Shown one piece after another: positions 1-7,042 of a stretch of 28,542 bases of DNA. This DNA comes from Pseudomonadota bacterium (GTDB lineage: Bacteria; Pseudomonadota; Gammaproteobacteria; Pseudomonadales; Pseudomonadaceae): assembly GCA_023431055.1 (NCBI GenBank), contig JAEYXX010000089.1, positions 1 through 28,542 of the forward strand, given 5' to 3'. Position 1 is the first letter of the stretch, and every line of letters begins with the position of its first letter. The translations under genes were made by a program, and so were the position numbers. The notes under the pieces were generated by a model. That model had not been told where the DNA came from and did no database searches. It worked only from the letters and a program-made list of their open reading frames with translations.

Positions 1-312
1 GTCGTATTCGTTGAACGAGAGAATCTGGTTCATGTAGTCGAACGCCACCACCACTTCGCCGTTGGCCGCTACCGCTGCGGCCGAGAGGCCGGTACGGCCG
101 CCGGACGGCACCAGGGCAATCTTGTGCGCGTTGGCCCAACGCACGATGGCCTGCACCTGCTCGATGCTCTTGGGGAAGACGATGGCCGAAGGCGCCGGGG
201 CGAAATGCTTGGTCCAGTCCTTGCCATAGGCCTCGAGGGAATCGGCGTCGGTCAGTACCTTGCCGGGTTCAACCAGGGTCTTCAGCTCTTCGATCTGGGC
301 AGGGGTGGTCAT
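1..312 (-). CDS. FAD-linked oxidase, D-2-hydroxyglutarate dehydrogenase-like (N-terminal part, cut by window edge)
   Basis: The gene reads leftward from ATG at 312 and runs off the window, so only the first 104 residues are visible. They match the start of the FAD-binding type 4 (PCMH) oxidases of the GlcD/D2HGDH group: an N-terminal helix region, then the FAD pyrophosphate-binding stretch PSGGRTGLSAAAVA at about residues 70-83. Enzymes of this group oxidise D-2-hydroxy acids with FAD and pass electrons to the respiratory chain. It is divergent from serA with 166 bp between the start codons. In Pseudomonas the gene beside serA encodes a D-2-hydroxyglutarate dehydrogenase that removes the D-2-HG made by SerA, which is the most likely identity here. 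The substrate cannot be proven from the visible part; D-lactate or glycolate dehydrogenase is the alternative. Confidence 0.8.
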   Translation of the reverse strand, partial: MTTPAQIEELKTLVEPGKVLTDADSLEAYGKDWTKHFAPAPSAIVFPKSIEQVQAIVRWANAHKIALVPSGGRTGLSAAAVAANGEVVVAFDYMNQILSFNEYD

Positions 313-478
313 CTACGGAACTCTCAAAGGATTCATGGTCGCCCTGAGAACCATTCAGGTCGCAACCGAGCATTGAAAAAGGCGAACATGCTAGCATACG
401 CACCCCGTGAATCGAGCCATGCAGCGATCTGCGGGCGACCCCTTCCCTGAAAACATCCCGTGGGACACAGGTACTCCG

Positions 479-1708
479 ATGAGCAAGACCTCTCTGGAAA
501 AGAGCAAGATCAAGTTCCTTCTTCTCGAAGGCGTGCACCAGAACGCCGTAGACACGCTGAAGGCCGCCGGTTACACCAACATCGAGTACCTCAAGACCGC
601 CCTGTCAGGCGATGAGCTGAAAGAGAAGATCGCCGACGCTCACTTCATCGGCATTCGCTCGCGCACCCAGCTGACCGCTGACGTGTTCGACTGCGCGAAG
701 AAACTGGTCGCCGTCGGCTGCTTCTGCATCGGCACCAATCAGGTCGACCTGGACGCTGCCCGCGAGCGCGGCATTGCCGTGTTCAACGCGCCCTACTCCA
801 ACACCCGCTCGGTGGCCGAGCTGGTACTGGCCGAAGCCATCCTGCTGCTGCGCGGCATCCCCGAAAAGAACGCCTCCTGCCATCGCGGCGGCTGGATCAA
901 GTCGGCGGCCAATTCCTTCGAAATCCGCGGCAAGAAGCTGGGCATCGTCGGCTACGGCTCCATCGGCACCCAGCTCTCGGTTCTCGCCGAGGCCCTGGGC
1001 ATGCAGGTGTACTTCTATGACACCGTGACCAAACTGCCGCTGGGCAATGCCACGCAGATCGGCAGCCTGCATGAGCTGCTGGGCCTGGCCGACATCGTCT
1101 CGCTGCACGTGCCGGAGCTGCCGTCCACCCAGTGGATGATCGGCGAGAAGGAAATCCGCGCCATGAAGAAGGGCGCCATCCTGATCAACGCCGCCCGCGG
1201 CACCGTGGTCGAGCTGGATCACCTGGCCCAGGCGATCAAGGACGAGCACCTGATCGGCGCCGCCATCGACGTGTTCCCGGTCGAGCCCAAGTCCAACGAC
1301 GACATCTTCGAAAGCCCGCTGCGCGGCCTGGATCGCGTGATCCTGACTCCGCACATCGGCGGCTCCACTGCCGAAGCGCAGGCCAACATCGGCTTGGAAG
1401 TGGCCGAGAAGCTGGTCAAGTACAGCGACAACGGCACCTCGGTGTCCTCGGTCAACTTCCCCGAGGTCGCCCTGCCGGCGCACGCTGGCAAGCACCGTCT
1501 GCTGCACATCCACGCCAACATCCCGGGCGTGATGAGCGAAATCAACAAGGTGTTCGCCGACAATGGCATCAACATCTCCGGCCAGTTCCTGCAGACCAAC
1601 GACAAGGTCGGCTACGTGGTGATCGACGTCGACGCCGACTACTCCGACCTGGCGCTGGAGAAACTGCAGCAGGTCAACGGCACCATTCGTAGCCGCGTGC
1701 TGTTCTAA
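479..1708 (+). CDS. serA: D-3-phosphoglycerate dehydrogenase
   Basis: SerA, 409 residues, catalyses the NAD-dependent oxidation of 3-phosphoglycerate, the first step of serine synthesis, and can run a side reaction reducing 2-oxoglutarate to D-2-hydroxyglutarate. The nucleotide-binding fold carries GIVGYGSIGTQ. The catalytic residues Arg240 (in NAARGTVV), Glu269 (in PVEPKSND) and His292 (in HIGGST) fall at exactly the E. coli SerA numbers. The last 70 residues (RLLHIHANIPGVMSEIN onward) form an ACT domain, the site of serine feedback inhibition in this family. I chose ATG 479, preceded by an AGG about 8 nt upstream, because it gives the standard N-terminus MSKTSLEKSKIKFLLLEG; an in-frame ATG at 407 would add 24 residues with no family character. 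The neighbouring divergent flavoprotein probably recycles D-2-HG. Confidence 0.97.
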   Translation: MSKTSLEKSKIKFLLLEGVHQNAVDTLKAAGYTNIEYLKTALSGDELKEKIADAHFIGIRSRTQLTADVFDCAKKLVAVGCFCIGTNQVDLDAARERGIAVFNAPYSNTRSVAELVLAEAILLLRGIPEKNASCHRGGWIKSAANSFEIRGKKLGIVGYGSIGTQLSVLAEALGMQVYFYDTVTKLPLGNATQIGSLHELLGLADIVSLHVPELPSTQWMIGEKEIRAMKKGAILINAARGTVVELDHLAQAIKDEHLIGAAIDVFPVEPKSNDDIFESPLRGLDRVILTPHIGGSTAEAQANIGLEVAEKLVKYSDNGTSVSSVNFPEVALPAHAGKHRLLHIHANIPGVMSEINKVFADNGINISGQFLQTNDKVGYVVIDVDADYSDLALEKLQQVNGTIRSRVLF

Positions 1709-1741
1709 GCCGGAGCTGCTGCGCGTCGGCGATACGGCGCT

Positions 1742-1801
1742 GGGAACGACCTCGGAGATGCTCATTTACTGACGTAAATTCCGCTCTCCTCGGTCGCTCC
1801 C
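1742..1801. repeat. 60-bp imperfect palindrome downstream of serA
   Basis: The arms GGGAACGACC and GGTCGCTCCC flank an inner perfect inverted repeat ATTTAC-TGAC-GTAAAT (1764-1779), so the whole stretch can fold as one long stem-loop. It lies between the serA stop and a separate terminator hairpin. It resembles the dispersed intergenic palindromes common in Pseudomonas genomes; I see only this one copy in the window. Confidence 0.55.
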
Positions 1802-1850
1802 GCCTTGTCTCGCGCTGGCTCGCGAGCCCCGGAGTTATGCAGAAATGAAC

Positions 1851-1874
1851 AAAGGGAGGCTTCGGCCTCCCTTT
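1851..1874. terminator. Bidirectional terminator between serA and the DUF523 gene
   Basis: A perfect 10-bp stem AAAGGGAGGC / GCCTCCCTTT closes a TTCG tetraloop. The A-rich start of the left arm and T-rich end of the right arm make it usable in both directions, which fits the convergent arrangement of serA (plus) and the DUF523 gene (minus). Confidence 0.8.
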
Positions 1875-1882
1875 CTCATTCC

Positions 1883-1931
1883 GTAGGGTGCGCCGCGCGC
1901 TCCACCATGCCCCGGATTGCATCCGGGCTAC
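1883..1931. repeat. Dispersed REP-like element
   Basis: Contains GTAGGGTGCGCC, found again at 16725-16736, and CCATGCCCCGGATTGCATCC, found almost unchanged in the right arm of the palindrome at 13780-13828. It runs up to the stop codon of the DUF523 gene at 1933. The core CCCGGATTGCATCCGGG is itself a partial palindrome. It is one member of a dispersed family in this window. Confidence 0.6.
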
Positions 1932-1932
1932 C

Positions 1933-2424
1933 TCAAGCCTGTTCCAGCCGCGCCAGTTCGGCTGCTGCTTCGTCCAACTGCATTTCGCTGAACACCTTGA
2001 TCCCGGCTCGCTTGAGCAGCGCAGCGGTCACCCCCTCGCCAGCCACGCGAACGCCGCTGAAACTGCCATCGTAGTTTTCCAGATGGCCGCATGACGGGCT
2101 GCGCGCCTTGAGCAAGGCCAGCTGGATGTCGTGCTCACGCACCAGCGCCAGCGCCTGCTCGGCGCCGTCGACGAAGGCAGCGGTGACGTCTTCGCCCTCG
2201 ATCGTCAGCACCGGCAATCGGCCGTCCAGCACTGCGCCGCCCTGTCCACCTGGGATCTCTGCCGGCGGACGCGGCGTGGGCAGGCCTCCCGCCACCTCCG
2301 GACACAGCGCCACTACCCGTCCCTCATCGAGCCACTGCTGGAGCAGATCGAAGGGGCCGTGGGCGCCACCGTCGTATCGCACGCGATGCCCGAGCAGGCA
2401 GCGGCTGACCAGGATCTTCTGCAT
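1933..2424 (-). CDS. DUF523 domain-containing protein
   Basis: A 163-residue protein of the DUF523 (YbbK-type) family. The family hallmarks are visible: an N-terminal SRCLLGHRVRYDGG with Cys9, ALCPEVAGGLPTPRPPAEI with Cys41, and LLKARSPSCG with Cys112. The three conserved cysteines suggest metal or Fe-S binding, but the family has no established reaction that I can state. ATG 2424 is preceded on the minus strand by a run of six G. The upstream gene (2OG oxygenase, minus) ends 14 nt before this start, so the two are probably co-transcribed. Transcription likely stops at the hairpin 1851-1874. Confidence 0.9.
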   Translation of the reverse strand: MQKILVSRCLLGHRVRYDGGAHGPFDLLQQWLDEGRVVALCPEVAGGLPTPRPPAEIPGGQGGAVLDGRLPVLTIEGEDVTAAFVDGAEQALALVREHDIQLALLKARSPSCGHLENYDGSFSGVRVAGEGVTAALLKRAGIKVFSEMQLDEAAAELARLEQA

Positions 2425-2438
2425 CGATCCCCCCGCGT

Positions 2439-3062
2439 TCAGAGCACGTCCGTGCCGCGGCGCCGGAACCAGCCCGTCAGCGACAGCCGCTCGCGGGTGG
2501 CCGGTAGCACCTCGTGGGGCATTTCCCCGGAGAGGAACAGCGCCAGGGTGCCCGCCTGCGGCAGCACGTCATGCTCGCGCCCATCGCTCAGATACAGGCG
2601 CAGCGCCCCGCCCTGCTCGGCCTGCCAGTTCTCGTTCAGATAGAGCACCGCCGAGACCGTGCGCCGGTCGTCATCGCGGAAGCGATCGAGGTGACGCAGG
2701 TAGAAGGCACCCGGCTCATAACAGGCGAAATGGCATTCGAAATCCTCGAGCCCGAGAAACAGCTCGCGGTTGAGTGCCTGACGCAAGTCGTCCATCAGCT
2801 GCATATAGCGGTCACAGGCCTCGCTCTGGCCCGGCTCCAGCCACTGGATGCGGTCGCCGCGAATACCCTCCTGCACCTGCTGCGCGCTGCCACGGCCAAC
2901 GCTGGCAGCGCTCAGCTCGCCGCTGCGCTCACGCTTATGGCACTCGCTGGCCAGTTCGTGGGTCAGAACCTGTGGGGCGAACAACGCCCGTTGCGACCAG
3001 CCCTGGCTGGCAAGGTCGTCGATAAGGCTGGAAAAGAGGTCTTGCTGGATGGCTTCGGTCAT
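2439..3062 (-). CDS. 2OG-Fe(II) oxygenase, prolyl-4-hydroxylase-like
   Basis: A 207-residue protein with the double-stranded beta-helix signature of the P4Hc/2OG-FeII_Oxy family. The iron facial triad is visible as His124-x-Asp126 (in YLRHLDRFRDD) and His183 (in GEMPHEVLPA), followed by an Arg at 190 or 192 that would bind the 2-oxoglutarate carboxylate (RERLSLTGWFRRRG). Such enzymes hydroxylate protein or small-molecule substrates; the substrate here is unknown. ATG 3062 gives MTEAIQQDLFSSLIDDL, a plausible N-terminus with a weak ribosome site. In-frame starts at 3098 or 3173 would add residues with no family character. It is divergent from the DUF2059 gene and probably in one transcript with the DUF523 gene downstream. 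Confidence 0.85.
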   Translation of the reverse strand: MTEAIQQDLFSSLIDDLASQGWSQRALFAPQVLTHELASECHKRERSGELSAASVGRGSAQQVQEGIRGDRIQWLEPGQSEACDRYMQLMDDLRQALNRELFLGLEDFECHFACYEPGAFYLRHLDRFRDDDRRTVSAVLYLNENWQAEQGGALRLYLSDGREHDVLPQAGTLALFLSGEMPHEVLPATRERLSLTGWFRRRGTDVL

Positions 3063-3183
3063 GCGCCGATTGTACAGCGCCGAATGGCCGCTAGACATAG
3101 CTCGACAAGCCCCTGTCAGCCACCGAAAATAGCCGGCCGCAGCAGCCTGCGGCCGGCTCGGAAAGTTTGCCAAGGAGTTCTCG

Positions 3184-3951
3184 ATGCGCGTTCTGTTTGC
3201 CCTGTTGCTGATTGGCCTAAGCCTGCCGCTCCTGGCCGACGATCACCTGCGCCTGTACCAGGCTGCCGGCTGGCCACAACAGCGCGAACATTTCAACCAG
3301 GCACTCGATGCCGCCCAGCAGCGCTATCGCAGCACCTTGCCACCGGCGGTATTCCAGGCACTGGTGGATAACAGCAACCGCCGTTTCGCCGCTGCTGCCA
3401 TCGACCAGCGCGCACAGAACAGCCTGCGCATGGAACTGGCCGACCCGCAGCCGGCGCTGGCCTTCTTCGAATCCCCGCTGGGCCGCAAGATCGTTGCTGC
3501 CGAGACACTGGCGACCCGCAGCGATCAGTTGGCCAAGTACGCCAATGGTCTGCCGCGCACCGACGCCGACGCCACCCGTCGCCTGCTGATTCGTCACCTG
3601 GCCCAGGCCATTCCCGCCAAGGAGGCGGGTGCCGAAGTCAGCCTGGCGCTGGCCGGCGTAGCGGCCGACAGCCTCAGCCAGATGATTCCCGGCCTGCTTG
3701 GCGGCGGCCAGGCCCAGGGCCTGCTCAATGGCCAGCGCGAGCGCCTGATGGCGCAGATCGAGCAGGACCTCGACAACACCCTGCTGCACGTCTATCGCGA
3801 GTTGAGCGACCCGGAGCTGGAGCAGTTCGTCGAATTCGCCCAGTCCGACGCCGGCAAGGCCTATTACCGCGCCGCCCTGCAGTCGCTGCGTGCCGGTCTG
3901 GCGGTGGGCATGAGCACCAACGAGCTGGAGCCGGCGCCGCAGGGTATCTGA
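3184..3951 (+). CDS. Secreted DUF2059 domain-containing protein
   Basis: A 255-residue protein with a classical signal peptide (MRVLFALLLIGLSLPLLA, cleavage near residue 18-19), so it is probably periplasmic. The rest is helical. Two similar motifs, ALAFFESPLGRKIVAAE and FAQSDAGKAYYRAAL, match the characteristic F-x-S/T-x-x-G-K/R pattern of DUF2059, suggesting an internal duplication. No catalytic motif is evident and the function is unknown. ATG 3184 has a good AAGGAG site 6-7 nt upstream. It is followed by two small hairpins (3982-4040) and a convergent hydrolase gene. Confidence 0.75.
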   Translation: MRVLFALLLIGLSLPLLADDHLRLYQAAGWPQQREHFNQALDAAQQRYRSTLPPAVFQALVDNSNRRFAAAAIDQRAQNSLRMELADPQPALAFFESPLGRKIVAAETLATRSDQLAKYANGLPRTDADATRRLLIRHLAQAIPAKEAGAEVSLALAGVAADSLSQMIPGLLGGGQAQGLLNGQRERLMAQIEQDLDNTLLHVYRELSDPELEQFVEFAQSDAGKAYYRAALQSLRAGLAVGMSTNELEPAPQGI

Positions 3952-3981
3952 AGCCGGCCTGAGTCGGCGCGCTCATGAAGG

Positions 3982-4040
3982 CGCGAATTCATTCGCGATT
4001 CTTATGGTGCATTTCTAACGCTATCGCGGATAAATCCGCG
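3982..4040. repeat. Two tandem small palindromes between convergent genes
   Basis: CGCGAAT-TC-ATTCGCG at 3982-3997 and CGCGGAT-AA-ATCCGCG at 4025-4040, each with perfect 7-bp arms. The second is followed by CCTACCTTTT. The element resembles Pseudomonas intergenic repeats and may also act as the terminator for the DUF2059 gene (plus) and the hydrolase gene (minus). Confidence 0.6.
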
Positions 4041-4067
4041 CCTACCTTTTCTGCGGCCGCAGGGCAT

Positions 4068-5009
4068 CTAAGCCAGACGCTCACGCAGAAAATCGAGGTA
4101 ATCGCGGCGCAGCGCCTCGTTCTCATTGGCCAGGTGATGACGCGCGGCCGGCAGGCGCAGAATCTCCGGCTGACGGAACTTGTCCTGCAGCACCTCGAGG
4201 TTGTAGCGCCAGTCCACCGTCATGTCCGCCTCGCCCTGAACGATCAGCGGGCTGTGCTCGCTGCACCCGGCCGCCTCGATTCTCGGCACCCACTGCGCCA
4301 GCGCACCGACCCAGGCCGTTGGCAGGCTACGCGGCTGCAATGGATCGAGGTTGTGCACGAAGTCGATGAAGGTGGCGTCGCTGGAGTTTTCGCTGAAACG
4401 CCGCGGAATCTCGCGAACGAAAGGGCTGAGCAAGCGATAGCTGAGTTTCGACCAGCCCCAGGCGCGCGGCCGCACCAGCGGCGCAAGAAGGATGCTCTGC
4501 CCCAGTTCCGGCCGTTTGCCATCGGCGAGCAGATAATCCAGCAGAATTGCCCCGCCCGTGCTCTGGCCACACAGATGCCAGGGTTGTGGCAGCCCAAGTT
4601 CGCTGGCCTGCTCGAACAAGCCGGCCAGCACCTGCTGATATTCGGCGAAGTCACCGATGCTGGCGCGCGCCCCGCTGGACAGTCCATGCCCCGGCAGGTC
4701 ACAGGCGAGTACGGCGAAGTTCATGCTCAGCGCCCAATCGACCACGTGCCGATACAGGCCCATATGGTCGTAATAGCCATGCAGCAATAGCAGGGTGCCT
4801 TGCGGCTCGGCCGGTGCCCATAGCTGCACGGCGATCTGGTAGCCGGCGGCATTGAAGCTGCCGAGGCGGTTGTCCAACCCGGTAAAACGCGCAGCCAGAT
4901 CGAAGCCATAGAAGCTGCGATAGGCCTGCAGCGCTGGCAGATCCAGGCGTGCTGCGGCCAAGGGTCGCAGCAAGGGGCGTAGTTGATCGGGCTGAAACGG
5001 CTCTGACAT
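4068..5009 (-). CDS. Alpha/beta hydrolase (serine aminopeptidase S33 / monoacylglycerol lipase-like)
   Basis: A 313-residue alpha/beta-hydrolase. The oxyanion-hole region LLLLHGYYDHMGLYRHV, the following ACDLPGHGLSSG, and the nucleophile elbow CGQSTGG with Ser150 are clear; a C-terminal RHHLANE (His291/292) supplies the likely catalytic His. This matches the Hydrolase_4/lysophospholipase group, which cleaves acyl esters; the substrate is not predictable. No signal peptide is seen, so it is probably cytoplasmic. ATG 5009 has TGGA about 9 nt upstream; an ATG at 5021 in the same frame is possible. It is divergent from the thioredoxin-like gene at 5133. Confidence 0.88.
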   Translation of the reverse strand: MSEPFQPDQLRPLLRPLAAARLDLPALQAYRSFYGFDLAARFTGLDNRLGSFNAAGYQIAVQLWAPAEPQGTLLLLHGYYDHMGLYRHVVDWALSMNFAVLACDLPGHGLSSGARASIGDFAEYQQVLAGLFEQASELGLPQPWHLCGQSTGGAILLDYLLADGKRPELGQSILLAPLVRPRAWGWSKLSYRLLSPFVREIPRRFSENSSDATFIDFVHNLDPLQPRSLPTAWVGALAQWVPRIEAAGCSEHSPLIVQGEADMTVDWRYNLEVLQDKFRQPEILRLPAARHHLANENEALRRDYLDFLRERLA

Positions 5010-5132
5010 AAGGTTTTCCATCAGTTGCGGGCAGCCGATGGGCGATCCCCGCGACGACTCCTCGAATGCTGCGATATTCAGCTGCCAGGCGCATCGTGGC
5101 AAGCTACACGCCCTTTTTCGCCTGGCCCGATC

Positions 5133-5714
5133 ATGCCCCGCCCGTCCCGCAAGAACCTGCTCATTGCCCTGCTCACCCTGGCCTCACTGATCGGCCTGGC
5201 GCTCGCCTATCGTTGGTTCGAAACGCGCTACCTGCGCACCTTCGACGAGCGCGCAGCGGTATTTTCCGGCGCCGAGCTGCAGTTGCCTGCCGAACTGAGC
5301 GGCCCCGGCGCTATCCGCCTGGTGCACTTCTGGGACCCGGCCTGCCCGTGCAACGTCGGCAACCAGCAGCATCTCGCCGAGTTGATCGAGCACTATGCGC
5401 CGCAAGGGGTGCAGTTCCATGTCGTGCGCAAGCACGGCAGCCAGGGCCGCCTGCCTGCCGAACTGGCCGCACTGCAGCCACTGGACGAACTGCCCGGCAG
5501 CGCCGACCTGCCGGCCAGCCCCGCCGTGGCGATCTGGGACAAGCAGGGCCAACTGGCCTACTTCGGCCCCTACAGCGAGGGCCTGGTATGCAACTCGAGC
5601 AACAGTTTTATCGAGCCGATTCTCGAAGCCCTGGCCGCAGGGCGCAAGGTGGATGCCAGCAACACCCTGGCCGTTGGCTGCTTTTGCCAATGGGCCGAAC
5701 CCGACAGCGAATGA
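5133..5714 (+). CDS. Membrane-anchored thioredoxin-fold protein (DUF6436-like)
   Basis: A 193-residue protein with an N-terminal membrane anchor (residues 8-26, LLIALLTLASLIGLALAYR) and a periplasmic part. The segment IRLVHFWDPACPCNVGNQQH places a C-P-C pair (Cys71, Cys73) where thioredoxins carry CxxC, followed by a thioredoxin-like layout (SPAVAIWDKQGQLAYFGPYSEG). Two further cysteines occur in VGCFCQW near the C-terminus and one in LVCNSS. I relate it to DUF6436, known from Pseudomonas and relatives; a redox or metal-handling role is an inference from the Cys pattern. ATG 5133 starts the anchor directly; the in-frame ATG at 5025 would overlap the neighbouring divergent gene's promoter region. 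Confidence 0.75.
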   Translation: MPRPSRKNLLIALLTLASLIGLALAYRWFETRYLRTFDERAAVFSGAELQLPAELSGPGAIRLVHFWDPACPCNVGNQQHLAELIEHYAPQGVQFHVVRKHGSQGRLPAELAALQPLDELPGSADLPASPAVAIWDKQGQLAYFGPYSEGLVCNSSNSFIEPILEALAAGRKVDASNTLAVGCFCQWAEPDSE

Positions 5715-5717
5715 CTC

Positions 5718-5883
5718 CGTAGGGTGGGTTAGCGACGCCCGAGGCAAATCGGACAGGCGCCGCGCAGGTAGTGCGTCGCGTAACCCACCAGGCGGTAGAT
5801 CGCGTTGCGCCGGCGGAGGGTTACACCGCAGCTAACAAGGCGAGTCGACGGATGAGTGCGACAGGCGGCTAACCCACCCTACG
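5718..5883. repeat. 166-bp element with 16-bp terminal inverted repeats
   Basis: The ends CGTAGGGTGGGTTAGC (5718-5733) and GCTAACCCACCCTACG (5868-5883) are a perfect 16-bp inverted repeat. A further GTAACCCACC lies inside at 5776-5785. It contains no reading frame of note. It fills the gap between the convergent thioredoxin-like and AraC genes. It looks like a MITE or REP/BIME-type element, and related GTAGGGTG ends occur at 1883, 16725 and 21088. Confidence 0.7.
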
Positions 5884-5891
5884 AACGCTCT

Positions 5892-6923
5892 TCACTTGCC
5901 AGTTGCTCCGTGGCGCGCCACCAAACCACGTGGCGTGCTGCCCTGCCAGCGGCGAAAGGCGCGGTAGAACGGCGACAGTTCGGCAAAACCGCAGGCCCGC
6001 GCCACGTCGCGCACGCCCAGCCCCTGATCGAGCAGGCGCAGCGCACGCAAACGGCGCACTTCGTCGTGCAAGGTGCGAAAGCTGCTGCCCTGCTCGCTCA
6101 ACGCCCGCTGCAAGGCGCTGCGGTTGCTGCCCAGAGCATGCGCACAGGCCTCCAAGCTGCAGGTCATGCTGCCCAGGTTGACCTCCAGCCAGTAGCGCAC
6201 CCGCGCCAGCAACTGATTCTCCACCAGCTCCGCCAACTGCCTATCGGCCTCCACGCTGAGCACCTCGAACAGCCGTGGACTGGCGCTGCGCGAAGGGCGT
6301 GAGAGCAGCGCACGCGGCAGGATCAGCATGTCGTGCGGTCGAGAAAAACGCGGCTCGACACCTAGCAAGCGGCGATGCTCGGCAAGCCTGCGCGGCGCGC
6401 TGTGACGAAACTCGACACCCACCAGCGGCAGCTCACCACCAGCAGCCGCGGCCAGCATCTTGCTGAGCAGCACGGCCAGGCATTCCATCTGCTGACGCAA
6501 CGAGCCGACTTCGCGGTAATTCAGATCGATCACCAGGCGCGCTTCATCGCCCTGCTCTTCCAAGCGCGCGGCAAAACCACCGGAAAGGATGTGCTGGAAG
6601 CGCACGAAGGCCAGCAGCCCCTGTCGCAGGTCACGAGCCGCCAGCAACAGGTAGCCGACCACATCCATCGGCCGTGGCTGCATCATCTCGCCCAGGTGCA
6701 GGCCAATGTCGACATCGCCCGTGATACCTTCCAGCGCCTGCCAGAAGCGCGGTGCGTTGTCGTGCTCCTCACGCGCCTCCAGCAGCGGCGCCGCCAGCGC
6801 TACCCCGGCGTAGGCACGGCGGTAGGTGTCGGTCGGGTCGAGTCCCAGCGCCGCCAGGGCCTCGTAGAGCAGCCGACGCAGGGTCGAGGAGTGGGTCAGA
6901 GCTACGAAGGCACTATCGGTCAT
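5892..6923 (-). CDS. AraC-family transcriptional regulator with arabinose-binding-like N-terminal domain
   Basis: A 343-residue regulator. Residues about 20-210 match the Arabinose_bd (PF12625-type) sensor domain found in OruR-like regulators (LGLHLGEMMQPRPMDVVGY-like region, then ECLAVLLSKMLAAAAG). Residues about 245-340 form the double helix-turn-helix of AraC proteins (TCSLEACAHALGSNRSALQR, then VRDVARACGFAELSPFYRAF). The gene is divergent from the acylase at 7043 with 119 bp between start codons; that spacer holds a 9-bp inverted repeat and a direct repeat (6929-6978). A role as local activator of the acylase is therefore likely but inferred. The effector is unknown. Confidence 0.93.
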   Translation of the reverse strand: MTDSAFVALTHSSTLRRLLYEALAALGLDPTDTYRRAYAGVALAAPLLEAREEHDNAPRFWQALEGITGDVDIGLHLGEMMQPRPMDVVGYLLLAARDLRQGLLAFVRFQHILSGGFAARLEEQGDEARLVIDLNYREVGSLRQQMECLAVLLSKMLAAAAGGELPLVGVEFRHSAPRRLAEHRRLLGVEPRFSRPHDMLILPRALLSRPSRSASPRLFEVLSVEADRQLAELVENQLLARVRYWLEVNLGSMTCSLEACAHALGSNRSALQRALSEQGSSFRTLHDEVRRLRALRLLDQGLGVRDVARACGFAELSPFYRAFRRWQGSTPRGLVARHGATGK

Positions 6924-6928
6924 GGTGG

Positions 6929-6978
6929 TTCCAGCCTGAGATTGACCATAGACTTCCAGCCCTGAGGCATATGGTCAA
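6929..6978. promoter_or_regulatory. Candidate operator in the AraC/acylase intergenic region
   Basis: TTGACCATA at 6942-6950 is repeated inverted as TATGGTCAA at 6970-6978, a perfect 9-bp inverted repeat with a 19-bp spacer. A direct repeat TTCCAGCC(C)TGAG lies at 6929-6940 and 6954-6966, 25 bp apart. Symmetric and direct repeats of this size between a divergent AraC gene and its neighbour are typical regulator sites. The TTGACC ends could also act as -35 boxes in both directions. Confidence 0.5.
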
Positions 6979-7042
6979 TGCCGACATTCAGGCGCCTGAG
7001 CACAATGCTGCACGCCTGCCCCACAACAATAAGGATCGCTGG

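Noticed and set aside
373..401. Sigma-70 promoter for serA (TTGAAA with a GCATAC-like -10)
   Set aside because: The spacing is only 15 bp or less for the best -10 match. The support is too weak to list as a feature.
605..1765. Long open frame antisense to serA (386 codons)
   Set aside because: It is the complementary-frame shadow of a GC-rich gene. It has no family match, and serA is fully supported on the other strand.
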